Positions 1 through 12,312 of a DNA stretch of 64,000 bases are shown here, piece by piece. The notes beneath the pieces are model-generated. The model worked only from the letters and a program-made list of their open reading frames with translations, was not told the origin of the DNA and did not search any database. The stretch is from assembly GCA_051294375.1 (NCBI GenBank), contig CM119265.1:15166963-15230962 (forward strand), given 5' to 3'. Source of the stretch: Paraspadella gotoi. Lineage: Eukaryota > Chaetognatha. Numbering within the stretch: position 1 is the stretch's first letter; every line of letters starts with the position of its first letter. Made by a program: the position numbers and the translations under genes.

Positions 1-298
1 TTTCCCTTTCTCCCTCTTTTTTTTCTCTTTTCTTCTCACTTTTTTTTCTCGCTCGCGACTGTGAGAAATCGAGAGTCGGAGAGAAGTGAGAGAGGAGGAG
101 AGACTGATAGAGAGAGAGAGAGAAAGAGGGAGAGAGAGGGGAGGAGGAAGAAGAAAAAGAGAGAGAAATAGCGTCATGGAGACGAGACAAGAAACTCTCC
201 GTGAAAAATTAATCAGGTAAAAGTCCGACAAAGACGACTTAAAAAGTAGAAAAGAGAAGTGAAGGCTTTCGACTCTCGTGTCGATAAATTCTATTGGG

Positions 299-336
<38 letters not shown>

Positions 337-404
337 GAGTGTGAAGGAAAGCAAGAGAAAAAGAAAAAAAAAGCAAATGAAGGAAGGAAGGATTGAGAGA
401 AAAT

Positions 405-407
405 AAG

Positions 408-485
<78 letters not shown>
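405..485. repeat. (GA)n microsatellite
   Basis: An almost pure GA dinucleotide run of about 80 bp, with one AAGA interruption near 424. Confidence 0.95.
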
Positions 486-916
486 AAAGAAAAGAAAACG
501 GAGAGCGAGTGCTAGTAAGTTATACCGCAGAATAAGATTTTAGCGAAAATCCGATATTCGATGGACGAAACTGAAAAAAGAAAGTGAGTTTGAGAAAGGA
601 TGAGGTGAAGGAAGAGTCGACTGCATAGAAAATCGAATCGATAAAAAGAGTCTCAGCGTTGGAAAGTCGGGGGAATCCTCGTCGGCGCCTCTTTTAAACG
701 AAACAAATTGAAGGACATCTAGCGGACGCCGGCCGAAAAAAAAAAAGGATCGATATTATCGAGAGAGAGAGAGAGAGAAAAGTTTGCAATAATGATTTCG
801 AACAATCTAATGTCTCTGATGGGTAAATGGTTTTTCAAATTTATTCCATCATACACAACCAATCCTTTTAATGATGAAATTTCGAATGAGAATACCGTAA
901 TTTTTTTCCTTTTAAC

Positions 917-1030
<114 letters not shown>

Positions 1031-1410
1031 TCCCTTCCCTTTTTTTCTTCGAAATTTGGCCAATTTTTTCCCGCTTTTCTTAAGACGATTTTTCGTTCCT
1101 TTATCTCCTTTCCTTCCTCTTTCTTTCCTTCCTTCTTTTTCTTCTCCTATTTTCGTCTTATTGCCAATTTCCAGGCAGCTGACCGACTTTTTTCTTCCGA
1201 CTCCCAAATATAACATGGAAAGTTCAAGGCGAGTTTTATCTAAAAAAAACCTATTGCCGCTCATTGAATAATTAGATATTAAATCAAAGAACTTTAATTA
1301 TTTTTAACTTATATAAGCAACAGATTAACCTACTGAATCACTGATAGTTAATACGAAATTACGCTTCCCTCGCCCCATTAAACTCCGACCCACCCCCGCT
1401 CGTGACTGAC

Positions 1411-1514
1411 CTGGCCGTAGTTGAAGACTGAGCAGGCGAAAACGACTTTTTGCCCTTCGACGATGTTAGGGTGATCCGGATTGCAGTGGGGCACGCCGAT
1501 CACGTGAAGGTTCA
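1411..1514 (-). CDS. IgSF protein, exon 4 (end of Ig domain 1, start of Ig domain 2)
   Basis: A 104-bp exon read on the minus strand. The acceptor (CCTCTTCACCAG) ends at 1515 and the donor CAG|GTCAGT begins at 1410. It starts in phase 1: the leading TG joins the last G of the exon at 3726-3552 to make Val. Translation continues NLHVIGVPHC, the G strand of Ig domain 1 plus a linker, then EGQKVVFACSVFNYGQ, a B strand with the first Cys of a second Ig domain. It ends in phase 0 after Gln. The C and F strands of domain 2 must lie on exons left of this window. Seen: splice consensus, phase match and Ig-like spacing. Inferred: extracellular adhesion or receptor function. Subfamily unknown. Confidence 0.8.
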
Positions 1515-1938
1515 CTGGTGAAGAGGCGGGGGTTTAGGGTGAAAGTGAGGCGTCACAAGGTAAACAAATACGGAAGTCGGCGGGGTCAGCGGAAACGGGT
1601 CGAGGAGCCGCGGGCGTTCTGTTTTGACTTGGCCGTCGCCCGGGTCGTTGTCGTCGTCGTCATTGGCGGCTTTTTAAGTCAGGATCTTACAAACATCCAA
1701 CTGATAATAATACAATATAATATAATAATAATACTCAACGGTAAATGCCAACGATCATTCGTTTCCATTTAAAAAAAAATGTTGCCCTTTAAAAAAACAT
1801 ACAAAAGCAAAACCAATTTTTAGCGAACTCAATGCCATCAGACTCAAGGCAACCTGTTACAGAATCACACTTCTTTCCTTGAATAACGAACTGATGCGGT
1901 TTATTTTTCCGTTCGAGTTAAGTTAATGTTACACGTCT

Positions 1939-1965
1939 TGGTCGTCGTCGTCGTCGTCGTCGTCG
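1939..1965. repeat. (GTC)n triplet repeat
   Basis: About nine GTC/CGT units. The same triplet recurs at many places in the window. Confidence 0.9.
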
Positions 1966-2264
1966 CTTAGGAGTAAAAAGAGATCAATTTCTGGACGAAA
2001 TTCGTGACGTTCTGAACAGAAAAGGATTAAATAATACACTTGAGGCGGACAATTCCCTTTGTGCACAGACTGACAAATAGCGAGATTGGCAAAGAGAGGA
2101 AGCGGGGGAAGTATGGGCTGGGTGTGGTGATGGGGTGGTATAAGAGAAAAGGGGATATTGTGAAAGAAAAAGAGAGCATGAAAAAAAAAAGCAAAGAGCA
2201 AAATTGGCACGAAGAGTGCAGGAAAAAAAAAGAGGAAACGCTGACCCGCAAAAGTAGGGAGGGG

Positions 2265-2297
<33 letters not shown>

Positions 2298-2688
2298 CTA
2301 TTCCAAAAGAAAAAGGATAAAAAAATAAAAAAAGACGACGAAAGAAAGAAAAAAAACTCGGAGAGAAGAAAAGCAGAGAGAAGCAGGGAAAAAAGCAATA
2401 TGGGAAAACATCAATTTATCGATAGAAGGGAGAAGAAAGGCGAAAAAAAATAGGCCGAAAAATTATAAAGAAATATGAATAAAAAAAAAGAAGAAAAAAA
2501 ACAGGAAACGAAAAAAAAAAAAGAAAATGGAGGAGGGAAGCCGGGCGAGGTGAAAAAGGAAAACTCCGTTTGATTTAAAGCGGTTGCTGATCGCTGAGAA
2601 ACTTTTTTTCCCTCTTTTTACGTCTTTCGGGGGAAAAAGGGTGCGAAAAAAGAAGAAAAAGGAAAGTAAGATGAGAAAGTATGAGAGA

Positions 2689-2925
2689 AAAAAAGGCTAA
2701 GCAACGTGTACAAAACGAATGAGCATTGAAAAAGGCTAAGGAACAAGTTAGAGATCGAATGAGAAATGAAAAAGGCTAAGGAACAAGTTAGAGAACGAAT
2801 GAGAAATGAAAAAGGCTAAGGAACAAGTTAGAGAACGAATGAGAAATGAAAAAGGCTAAGGAACAAGTTAGAGATCGAATGAGAAATGAAAAAGGCTAAG
2901 GAACCTACTAGAGAACGAACGATTT
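2689..2925. repeat. 40-bp minisatellite, about 5.5 copies
   Basis: The unit begins AAAAAGGCTAAGGAACAAGT and continues TAGAGAACGAATGAGAAATG. The middle copies differ only at single sites (GAGATCG versus GAGAACG), while the first and last copies are diverged. It lies inside IgSF intron 3. Confidence 0.95.
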
Positions 2926-3551
2926 TAAAAATATGATACGGAACAAGTTATAGACTAAAAAGCGCACTAAATAATAGGCGTCGTGGAATTTGGAAATCTT
3001 CATTTCGGAATCTTCATGAAACTGAACGTCTCTACGTTTTGTGGTCGAAATGGAAAAGAATGAGTGGAGGGAGAAGGGAGGAAAATGACAGAGGAAGAGA
3101 GGTAGGGAATGGAAGGCAGGGAAGACGAGGAGGAGGAAGCAAGGAAAAGCAAGGAAGCTTGTGAGAGAACGGAAAAGGAAAGAAGAGAGAAAAGTAAGGT
3201 TGTGGGAGAAACAGGAAGGAGAATCGAAGGAGAGGGCGTACGAGTTTAGACTGGAGCGACGATGTCTCGTCCTCATCGACAGTCAAGCGACAGGAAGAAT
3301 CACAAAACGGAGTCGATTCGATCGAATAACAAACGAGAAGACATGGATAACAACAACGCAAATCCTCTGACTCTCAATTACGACTTCTTTCTTCCGCCCG
3401 AACTCGACAACGTAATTTCACTACGACGTGGATATAGAGGGTTACAACCGAGGAAATTAATGTTACCCACGGGGGGAAAAAAATTTAAAAAAATGTACCC
3501 CAATCTTACACCCACTACTACCATCGCCAGCGCCGGTTCCAACGCCCTCAC

Positions 3552-3726
3552 CCGTGAGGATGTTTCCGCATTTATATCGTCCGGAATCCGCGTAAGAGAC
3601 GTTGTGAATGAAGATGGAATAAACGTTTCCCTTTTCGCGGAAACCGTATTTGCGTAGATCGACGCTTCCATCAAAGGGGCCTGACCCCATTGAGAGGAAG
3701 ATGGGGTCGAAGGGCGGCTCCAGCAC
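3552..3726 (-). CDS. IgSF protein, exon 3 (most of Ig domain 1)
   Basis: A 175-bp exon. The acceptor is a pyrimidine run then TTCCAG (ending 3727) and the donor is ACGG|GTGAGG (3551). It enters in phase 0 with VLEPPFDP and leaves in phase 1. The C-terminal half reads GNVYSIFIHNVSYADSGRYK followed by Cys: the E and F strands of a V-type Ig domain with the diagnostic D-x-G-x-Y-x-C motif. Joined to the exon at 9020-8956, the two domain cysteines are separated by 62 residues, within the V-set range. The reverse strand is also open here, but only the minus reading has splice sites and a recognisable domain. This is the strongest coding evidence in the window. Confidence 0.85.
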
Positions 3727-4324
3727 CTGGAAGGGGGGAGGTTTGAAGGGGGGAGGTGGCGAAAAAGAGAAGGTAGGGGGAAAGGGAATCGGTGACAATC
3801 GGAGGAAATGGTAAGGATTTAAAATTGAACGAGATAAATCTTGGAATTTAGATTTCAAGAAATAAAAAGACGAAGAAAATAACCAAAATTGAATGCGTTA
3901 ACAAAAATTAAAGTAACGCGTCGAATAAAACAAATTTTCGTTTAAAGGAACTAACAAATATATATACTTATATAATTACGACCACCCAGATGCACTAAGA
4001 TAATATGTACGTGGAATAATGGAAGCAAAGGTTGGGACAAAAAAAAGGTCTGTAGAAGCGACGGTCGTTTCAACGAAAATCGAGTTTAGTCTGTGGATCG
4101 GAACGAGCGGGCGAAGGTGGATGGAAGAAGTCTTGGGGGTTTGGGGGAGAAAGGTTTGAGGGGAGACTAGAACTAGGAACCTTGGTTCTGGGCAGGCAGT
4201 TAGAGAGAAGCGGGAAGGACGCTGGGAGGTAGCGAGATTTTAGGTTCGCGTTAAAGAACCAAGTGAGAAAGATCGAACATTCTTGGTAGACTTTTGCGCT
4301 GGGGTAGAATAAGGGATTTGGCGG

Positions 4325-4885
4325 ATGGTTGAAGCCCCAAGTCCGCGCCGGAGAGTCATCAACATTTTTTGCGGGTTCGCGGGGTTGCGAAGGAAAGGCG
4401 CGCAATCTGTGCCGCAGCATCGATTCATGTCGCGACCATCGATAGCCGAACTTGAAAAACTGGTGGATACAAATGAGCGCCGTCGCGTCCCATTGTTGGA
4501 AGAGACAAACATTCCGTCTTTTCGTCGAAAACGACGCCGCTTAGTTGAGATGGAATCCGAATCCGCGCCCATTCGCGCCACCTGCGACGCCCGAAATCGT
4601 CCCACTTGAGGAGACAAACGCCGTCGTTTACGTTTCGTTCCGCGACGAATTTCGAGAGAGAAAAAATCAGGACGAATGGGCGCCGCGCGAAAAGAAGAAA
4701 TTGGGGCGCTCGTGGAAAAAAAAATAGCGCAGGACGCTTTGGCAGACGAACCGGCGTCGCTAGCGGCGTCGGTCTGGCGTCGCTTAAGACGCCGAGCTTC
4801 TATTTTCGTTGTTCCTTGTTCCATCCATCTTGACTTTGGAGCCGCGACAGCTTTGCCATCTTTCAGGGTTAGTTTTCCCTTTTAA
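4325..4885 (+). other. Unassigned CpG-rich open region with one stop
   Basis: One plus-strand frame is open from 4325 to a TGA at 4607-4609 and then again to 4885, giving about 187 codons with one interruption. Parts look unlike simple repeat, for example RPSIAELEKLVDTNERRRV and GALVEKKIAQDALADEP, but I recognise no domain. The minus strand is also open for 194 codons (4240-4824), so openness may just reflect the base composition. It lies within IgSF intron 2 on the opposite strand. Possibilities are a small nested gene, a decayed element, or chance. Confidence 0.2.
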
Positions 4886-6864
4886 GATGGGGCCCTTTCT
4901 CTCGCTCTCTTTCTCTCTTTCTCTCTCTCTTTTCTTTTCCTCTCTCTCTAACGTTCCAACCTCCCTTGTCTTTCACTTACTCTCCACTCCTCCTCCACAA
5001 AAACTCCGAAGAAGGCGAGAGGCGATTCGGAACTCGTCCAAAAATATTTGGAGCCAAAACGACTTTACTGTAGTTTCGAGTCTCCCGGGTCGATGGCGTC
5101 AGGTTTCCATCTCCGCCGCTTCGCGCGCCTCTGATGCTCGCGAAAGCTCCATTTTTCGCGGTTTTTTTTTCTCGATGTTTTCTGCTTCCTCACACTCTTT
5201 CTTCCCTCCCTTCTACGAACTTTCTTATTTTTATTTCTGTAGCTTGTTTTTCATTTAGTGATAGCGAGGCATACTATACCAACCCAATCCTACAACCACC
5301 GATTAAATTCGCCGGTAGCGCATTGACTTCAATAAACCTTCGTTGAAACGTCTTATATCAATGAAGTTATCTATAATGCAATCACTTACAATTCACGCGT
5401 ATCGATTTTCCTCTCAACGCCGTTTACACATACCCGTCAGCCAACCCTCCACTTCCTCCACCCTTCCAGCTTCGGCGGCGGCTGCGGCGGCCGCTTTCCT
5501 TTCTCCTCAATCATTTTTCTTAATATCAAACGAAATTTTCTCCTCGGTTTTCATCCTTTATGTCGACGCGGATATGACGAGGTGCGAAGAAAGCGGATTC
5601 TAGGCGCCGCGGAGCCAAGACTTCACGGAGCAAAGATTGAGGGTTGCAAATGAATTCGCGTCGAATTTGGTTCTGATTGCAAAGACGCGACTCTTCCAGG
5701 ATATATGTTGATGGATAAACAAAGTATATCAAGACAGGGCGTAGCACATATGCAGTTTCCCCATACGACAAAGGTTAGAAGATAAAAAAAACACAATAAA
5801 CCATTACTCCCCCCCACCAAAAAAAAAAGCGGGAAGTGATTCCAGTTTAAAATATGCGTCCTGTTAAAAGCCTTCAAGTCGCTATATGCACATATAATTT
5901 TTTCCAATTCGCTGGAATCATTGGTCAGATGGAAGGAATCAAACGGGCGATAGACGGAGTCTCATGGAAGAGCCCGACTCGTCAAACGAGCATCAACAGT
6001 CGGCAACAACCGATCATGGGACGGAACAAAACAAAATTCACGATCCATCGACCGTTAAGAGGAAGGGAAAGGGTGAGGGAACGAGGACGAATGAGACGGC
6101 CTTTTGTTTTTCGCAGTTTGAGTTCCTTGAATCGACACCAGATGGAATAAAGGATAAACAAAGGGCGATGAGGAGAAAGGGAAGGAAGCGAAAAGAAGAG
6201 AGGAGAAAAATCACGCGAAAAAAAAAAAAACCCGTGGTGAGGAAAAACAAAAAAAAACGATGATTAACTGATGTTTGTTTGCCTAGTTTGTTAAATTCTT
6301 GTTAAGAGTCTCTACGTTAGTAACAAAAGTTAAAATTTAAAATAAAATTGAAATTCAAAAGTGTTTAATCGTTTAAGTAAAAATCTAAATTAATCTATCG
6401 AATCGTTCGATTCCTTTCTGCAATTTTCTCATCTTTCTCAGCGTCGCACCTGCGCTTCAATCTGCCGCAACTCCTGCGCCAATGACCACGCTCACGACCT
6501 CGGGGCATCTGTCTCACGACGTTTGGGAGGTTCCGTCTTTTTTCAAAAAGGTGACGCTCCCATGCGGTCGCCTGCTTCACCATACGTGGGCTGCTCTTGT
6601 TTTCCTCACCTTTCAGACCGCGCATTAACTTACCCAGACCCTACTACTTCTTTCTCTCGCAATCCCCAACCCCAGCATCAGGTGCCCCCGGCCCTCGACG
6701 ACCACTAAATCTTGGACCGCGCATTTCGCGTCTCTTCGACCGGAAGTTTTTTCACGCGTGGAGGCGCTAAGCGCTTTCGAGAATGCGCGAGCGGACGGAC
6801 GAGAGACCGGTGGAGAATAAGGGGCGCGGCTGAGAAGAAAAGAGAAAGCCAGGGGATTAAAGAG

Positions 6865-6867
<3 letters not shown>

Positions 6868-6960
<93 letters not shown>
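6868..6960. repeat. (CT)n microsatellite
   Basis: About 90 bp of nearly pure CT dinucleotides within IgSF intron 2. Confidence 0.95.
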
Positions 6961-8955
6961 GCTGCAGAAAGAAGGTGAATGTGTTAGGCAATGATAAATG
7001 TGAAAATGAGAAAAATAAGAAGTGAACAAAATTGGCAAAAGGTGAATTTTGGTTTCGGAAAACAAGAGAGAGGCGGTCAAGTTTTTAACTTCAAGGATAT
7101 AAACGTTTGGATCTCACGTGACAAGAAGTCCCTGTTTTTTTAAGGATTCTTAACAACAATTCTGAACGACAATTATGGGCAAGAATCAATTCCTCAGAAA
7201 TAAAATAAGTCAAACTATTTAAGTACATAAAATACTATAAACTTGTGATTGCTTCATTTTCAGAGTGAATTTGCGGCAAGAAATTCGGACAAATTGGCAA
7301 ACTGCCACCCTGCGCCTCGCGCCCAAGCAGGTTGTCAAACGAACTGTTATATACATGATGTTTAAAAAACTATCATTAATACACATGTCTCTAAAGTACA
7401 TATCGTCTGAAAAAAATGTTTTTTCAAATTCCGAAGATAAAAAAATGGGAAAGAAAATATTGTCGTCCAACTAGATGTGCGCAGAAACGAAGAAAAGGGA
7501 CGCATGACGGTCGAACGCCTCGGCCCGATAAATTTCTTCGAATGAGCGCACAATCGCCTCATCGCTCGATTCGGCCGTAGATTCTTCGCTCCATCGAACA
7601 TCCTCTTTTCGTACAACCGACTTAACGACGCCCTAGCCGACGTTCGCCGCCGACGGCACACAGAGCTCCTTTCTTCTCTTGTCGTTGCACCTTGCGGCTT
7701 CTGTCTATCCGTCTGTCCGTCCGTCTCTCTCCCCCTATCTCCCACTTTCTTCCTCCCTCTCTTCTCCCCCCTTCTTCTCTTCCTTAGTCCTCCCCCCTCA
7801 ATCGCCAACCCCGCAAATCATGAGAATTAATCATGGAATCCCAGCGCCGTCCTGACATCTGATGGATCCCCCGAGAACCCTTGAAACAATCCAACGCCAT
7901 CGTCTCTCTTTCTCTTTCTCTCTCCGTCTCTCTTTTTCTCTTTCTCTCGTTCTCTCGATCTTTCTCAAACTCGGCTCCGTCTCCCTTCTCGCTCTCGCTC
8001 TTTGCCTCTTGGGCGGCTTAAAACTTCCTTTCCGTTTCGTTACAATCTCATTAATTATTCAATCGGCGCGATTAACCCTCCAAAATTGTCGCCCGAATTC
8101 GGCCTTTTGTTCGGCACCCGCTGATTGAATTCGAAAAGAAACGATTAAAGCGCCGCCGCCGCCGCCGGAAGAAGTAGAGTCGCTGCTGCGTCGCGGTCGA
8201 AACCGCCGCTGCGGCCGACGTTCGGTCCGCATGGGGCGCTCTGGGGCTCGCTCAACTCTCGCCGGATCTTCACAGAGTTCTTTTAGACTCAGTTGTGGCA
8301 CAATTCTAACTTCATGCATCTTTACAAGAACAGCTTCTGATTTACAAACAATGGGTCCATTGGGTAATACTACATATATCGTCTACAAGAAAAAGCTTAA
8401 AATAAAACAGCTTGGTTGGAAGACGTTTTGTAAGCCTCGTTGTACGTATCATTTGGATTAATATCCTTAGTGAAAATTTTTAAAAAACATAAATTGAATT
8501 TGGTTTTCGGCTGCAATCGTCGCCAAGAGGACTGGGTTAACATTGCTCCCTCTGCTGACGCAGATGTCGTTAGTCAAGGGAGCGACCGTTAAGTTTAATT
8601 GAGTGTGAGGAGTCAAATCGCGTCGAGGTTTTAATCTGAGACGAAAATCTAAATTGAAAGACGGACAGACAAAAGTTTGTCGATGCGTTTTTGGACCTTT
8701 CAGCTTCAAGTGGCTATGAGCGAATGGAATAAGGTGGCCGCTTCGGTTTTCAATCTTTCGTAAACAAAACAAAAAATTATCGAAATATAATATTAAACAA
8801 AATGATATAAGCTAAGAAACTTTTGGTACAACATGCTAAAACTTAGACGTACACCATTTGAATGAGAAAAAAAAAAACTAAAAACCTCACCGTTCATATA
8901 ATGAAAAGGAAACAGTCGAAAAAAAAAAATAGTTGCGGCGAAGAGTAAGACTGAC

Positions 8956-9020
8956 CTTGACCCAAACGGCCGGCGCGAAGGATTCGCAGTCGAAATGGAG
9001 GCTCCGAGTCCCGACCGGAA
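8956..9020 (-). CDS. IgSF protein, exon 2 (A-C strands of Ig domain 1)
   Basis: A 65-bp exon. The acceptor CCCATTTCAG ends at 9021 and the donor AAG|GTCAGT starts at 8955. Two leading bases (TT) complete the codon begun by the final G of the exon ending at 12313, giving Val. It then encodes PVGTRSLHFDCESFAPAVWV and Lys. LHFDC is a B strand with the first domain cysteine, and AVWVK carries the C-strand tryptophan. It ends in phase 0, as required by the next exon at 3726. The other two frames through the exon do not give this pattern. Its small size makes it easy to miss, but phase agreement on both sides is unlikely by chance. Confidence 0.78.
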
Positions 9021-9339
9021 CTGAAATGGGAGAAAATGCAAATCGGAGGAGGAAATGGGGGGGGGGAGGAATTGAGGGGGGAGTAGGTTGGGTGAGAGGG
9101 GGGAAAGGGGTTTTGAGAGGGGGGTGGCGAGAGAGAATCAGGTTTTTTTTTTTCGGTTTTGCGTTTGGGCGATCGATGGAGAGTTATTATTAATAATATT
9201 ATGTTTTTCATGCCTCATGTTTACAATACATGTAAAGATTTTGATATTAATATATTTTAATTATGTTTTGTACGCAAGAAATAATTGTGAAGAAGAGCCA
9301 TTTGCCTTTAATTACCCAACTATGTCGACAAAGCTATGG

Positions 9340-9690
9340 CCTCAAAGAAACCGTCAAAAATTTCGGCAAAATTGTATCAATAACCTCGACGAAACATCGT
9401 AAAAAACTACGACGAAACAGCGTCACAAACTTAAATAAAACAGCGTCAATAAAATCGACGAAACATAGTCCAAAACTAAGATTAAACCGCGTCAAAAAAT
9501 ACGACGAATCAGTATCAATAACCTCGACGAAACAGCGTCAAAACTAAAACAAAAAAGCGTTAAAAACTAAGAGGAAACAGTGTCAATAACATCGTCGAAA
9601 CAGCGTCAAAACTAAGATAAAACAGCGTTAAAAACTACGAGGAAACAGTGTCAATAACCTCGACGAAACACCAACGCTTCTCCCTTAACG
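9340..9690. repeat. Degenerate minisatellite, about 23-bp unit with higher-order period near 70 bp
   Basis: Variants of AAACAGCGTCAATAACCTCG plus ACG recur about 14 times. Three successive variants (GTCAAAACTAAG, GTTAAAAACTA, GTCAATAACCTC) recur as a roughly 70-bp higher-order unit. It lies in IgSF intron 1. Confidence 0.8.
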
Positions 9691-10257
9691 CCTCAATTCT
9701 CCCGGATACTTTTTTTCTTCATCTTTCCATCGTAGATATTTTTCCATTTTTTTCTCTCACCCACGCCTTTCCTCCACTCGAAAATGGAAACATTAAGGGG
9801 AGAGAGAAAAATAATAATGAATTCTAATTCCGAAACAAACCCCCCGGAGAAAAAAAGAAGGGAGAGGGTACACATGGCGAGAGCAAAGGGAGAGCGCGGA
9901 GTCGAGGCAGGAAATGGCGCTCCATTCAGACGCTGAGAGAGACCGACTCAGAAACTTCCGGCGAAGAAAAAAAAAAGTCTGGCGAAAGCATTTCGCGAGA
10001 CGTCGTCGTCGTCGTCGTCGTCGTCGAGCGATTTACATTTTTTTTCGGGTTTTTTAAAAATCCATTTCCCGGCGATATGAAGGAGGGGGAGGCCGGGAAG
10101 TTGGTGGGGGGGGGTTTAGATAATGAACACGATGACGTGCGTTCATAATGAAGACGGCGTAAGGGAAACGAGAAAAAAAGACGACGACGATGACGGCGAA
10201 AAAGTGGGCAACGTCGAACCGTGACGGTTTTTGACGATGATTTGGACTTTGAAACGT

Positions 10258-10300
10258 CGACGACGACGACAAAATCGACGACGACGACGACGACGTCGGT
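10258..10300. repeat. (GAC)n triplet cluster
   Basis: GAC repeats with a few substitutions. A related GTC tract lies at 10003-10026, so the two are inverted relative to each other and could pair. Confidence 0.85.
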
Positions 10301-10496
10301 CCATCGCGACGAAGCCATTATTTTCCGGGTCATTTAGAATACGAAATTAAATCCCCTTTAAAACTGTTTAAAAAAACGTCCAGGGGTAATTAAACGGAGA
10401 AAATAAAGCGACCAGAACGAAGAGCCGCCACATCGACCACGACGACGACAACGACGTCGTGGAAAACCGTGATCGTTATGCCACCTCCTCTCTCTC

Positions 10497-10530
<34 letters not shown>

Positions 10531-11927
10531 CAACTTAATGACTCCGATTTTTTCTTTTTTTTTCTTTTTTTTCTATCATCATCTTCCTCTTTTCTTTATT
10601 TCACTAAACTTTGTTTTAAATCTATTTTTTTCTCCTTTTCTCTTTTCCTCTTCCTCTTCCTCCTCCCCACCATTTTCTTTAACCTTCTTCTTATTTTCAT
10701 CTTTCCCCTTTTTTTTTAGCCAAAAAAGAAAATTTCCATTTTCTTTGTGAAATTTTACACCACAAGGAATATTTTAAACATTCCTTATTGGTACCATGAA
10801 AATTTCTCAACTCCTCATTAATTCACGGTTAGCGACCCTGGTTCTATTTTTATTTTACCGGTTCTCGGATTGATTTATTCACTTACTGTATTCTCCTATC
10901 TTTTTTCTATATCGTTTTGTTTGTTTTTGTTTTCCTCCTCATCCGCCGAGCGGCGCCGATCCGACATCACGGGGGAAATTTATTTACATTTAAACGCGGG
11001 CTTTCCACCTGAAGTGGAAGGGAAATCGAGACTCCTGCTTCTAATATCCTTATTTACGACATAGACATCGCGACGACAACGATGACGACGACGAAGGCGA
11101 CGACAAATTCGATCTTGTCCGCGCGTCATCCACTGACGCAGACTCATGGGCAATTCGCGATAAATTTAGAAAGACTTTCCCATTTTAAACTGAACCGTTG
11201 AGTTCGTCGCAGCCTTCGTTGTCGCGTTCAGTCGCGCTGTCTTCTGGACTCAAACAGCAACTGAATCGAAAAAAAAAAAAAAGTACTCAGTTTCGACGCT
11301 TCGGAAAAAAAGGGGGAGGAAGATAATGACGAAGATAACGAGGATAACAACAACAATAACGATGTTATGTTGACGACAACAGAATTGGAAGGGACAGCAA
11401 CGACGTCGTCGGAATGACTACGACAACAACAACAAACAAACGAACCGCGACGACGATGACGACGATATTCACGACGACGAGAGGCGACGTTATCGACTGC
11501 GAATGAGGAAGATGACGCAAACAATGACGTCGCTTCAAAACAAACAAATCAACAACTCGACGTTTCTTCGAAATCGACATTTCTGAGATTTTTACAAAGT
11601 CGAGTTGAATTCAATTTTTCAACAAAAAAAAAAAAACAAAAACCCAAAAAACCGCAGGTCAAAGTCAGCGAGAAAAGCTGAATAAACGAATTCTGGAAAA
11701 TATTCAGACCGCGGGACTAAATCTTTGGCTTATACTTTCTGGCGCCATAGTTTTTTTTTTATTGTTTTTTATTTGAATTTTTATTTTTTTCACTTTTTTT
11801 TCTTGGCTCTCAAATAATCTCGTTTGAATTTTCTTTTTTCTTTCTTTCTTCGCCATGGATATTTCTTGGTAAAACTATAAAAAATAACCAAGACAAAAAT
11901 ATCTTATAAAGAGTCTTATCTTATAAA

Positions 11928-12025
11928 TAGTCATGATTGAAAGCTTGCAGGGACCTGTTATGTCATGTAAGAGTGATGGAGGCCTTAAACCACCAAAGCC
12001 TGTCCAAAGTCAGGGGCAAGATAGC
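11928..12025 (+). repeat. Dispersed repeat, copy 1
   Basis: About 90 bp resembling 39650-39735 in the same orientation. Shared anchors are GATTGAAAG, TGTAAGAG and GCCTGTCCAAA; I estimate about 75% identity by eye. The same repeat is carried by the other two copies of the triplicated segment near 21140-21235 and 28830-28930. Its class is unknown. Confidence 0.6.
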
Positions 12026-12126
12026 TTATTTATCAAATGAATGGATAATTTTTATATTGGTTGTACCAATTTCATATAAACGATCGATTATTTCATCTTT
12101 AATGGCGCTACTGCGGTTTAAACCAA

Positions 12127-12136
12127 NNNNNNNNNN
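12127..12136. other. 10-N gap, bridged by the other copies
   Basis: The flanks read TTTAAACCAA and CCAACAGACT. In copies B and C the equivalent sequence is continuous with a single CCAA, so the gap appears to have no missing bases and a 4-bp overlap. Confidence 0.9.
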
Positions 12137-12312
12137 CCAACAGACTTCACGAGCGGCTTAGCAAATAATTCATATGGGGGTCAACCTTTTTGAAACAGAC
12201 AAATAGTTGCTATATTTCACGATCATAGTAACCAACTATCTGCGAGGAATCATTCTAAACAATTGAAGCGCCTGAAAAGATTGCCACCGTCTCTCCAAAC
12301 GATCGTACTCAC

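Larger units (their letters stand above)
1515..3551 (-). other. Intron 3 of the IgSF gene
   Basis: A 2,037-bp interval bounded by donor GTGAGG (3551-3546) and an acceptor at 1515. It contains (GTC)n near 1939-1965, a purine-rich stretch (about 2060-2560) and a 40-bp tandem repeat (2689-2925). I see no credible exon in it. Confidence 0.65.
3727..8955 (-). other. Intron 2 of the IgSF gene
   Basis: A 5,229-bp interval between donor AAG|GTCAGT (8955) and the acceptor at 3727; phase 0 on both sides supports direct joining. It contains an unassigned open region at 4325-4885, CT-rich DNA (4895-4945), a large (CT)n at 6868-6960, GTCC/GTCT short repeats near 7700-7720, CT-rich DNA at 7900-8010 and a (CCG)n at 8152-8166. 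No other exon was convincing. Confidence 0.6.
9021..12312 (-). other. Intron 1 of the IgSF gene
   Basis: A 3,292-bp interval from donor GTGAGT (12312) to the acceptor at 9021. It contains the 23-bp-type minisatellite (9340-9690), (GTC/GAC) clusters at 10003-10026 and 10258-10300, a (CT)n at 10489-10530, the left edge of the inverted copy A (10784), and a 10-N gap (12127-12136). Confidence 0.55.

Noticed and set aside
2689-2925. CRISPR-like array
   Set aside because: The 40-bp unit repeats head to tail without unique spacers, in a eukaryotic context; it is a minisatellite.
3262-3657. Plus-strand frame of 131 codons over IgSF exon 3
   Set aside because: It has no recognisable domain, whereas the minus strand encodes the D-x-G-x-Y-x-C Ig motif with matching splice sites.
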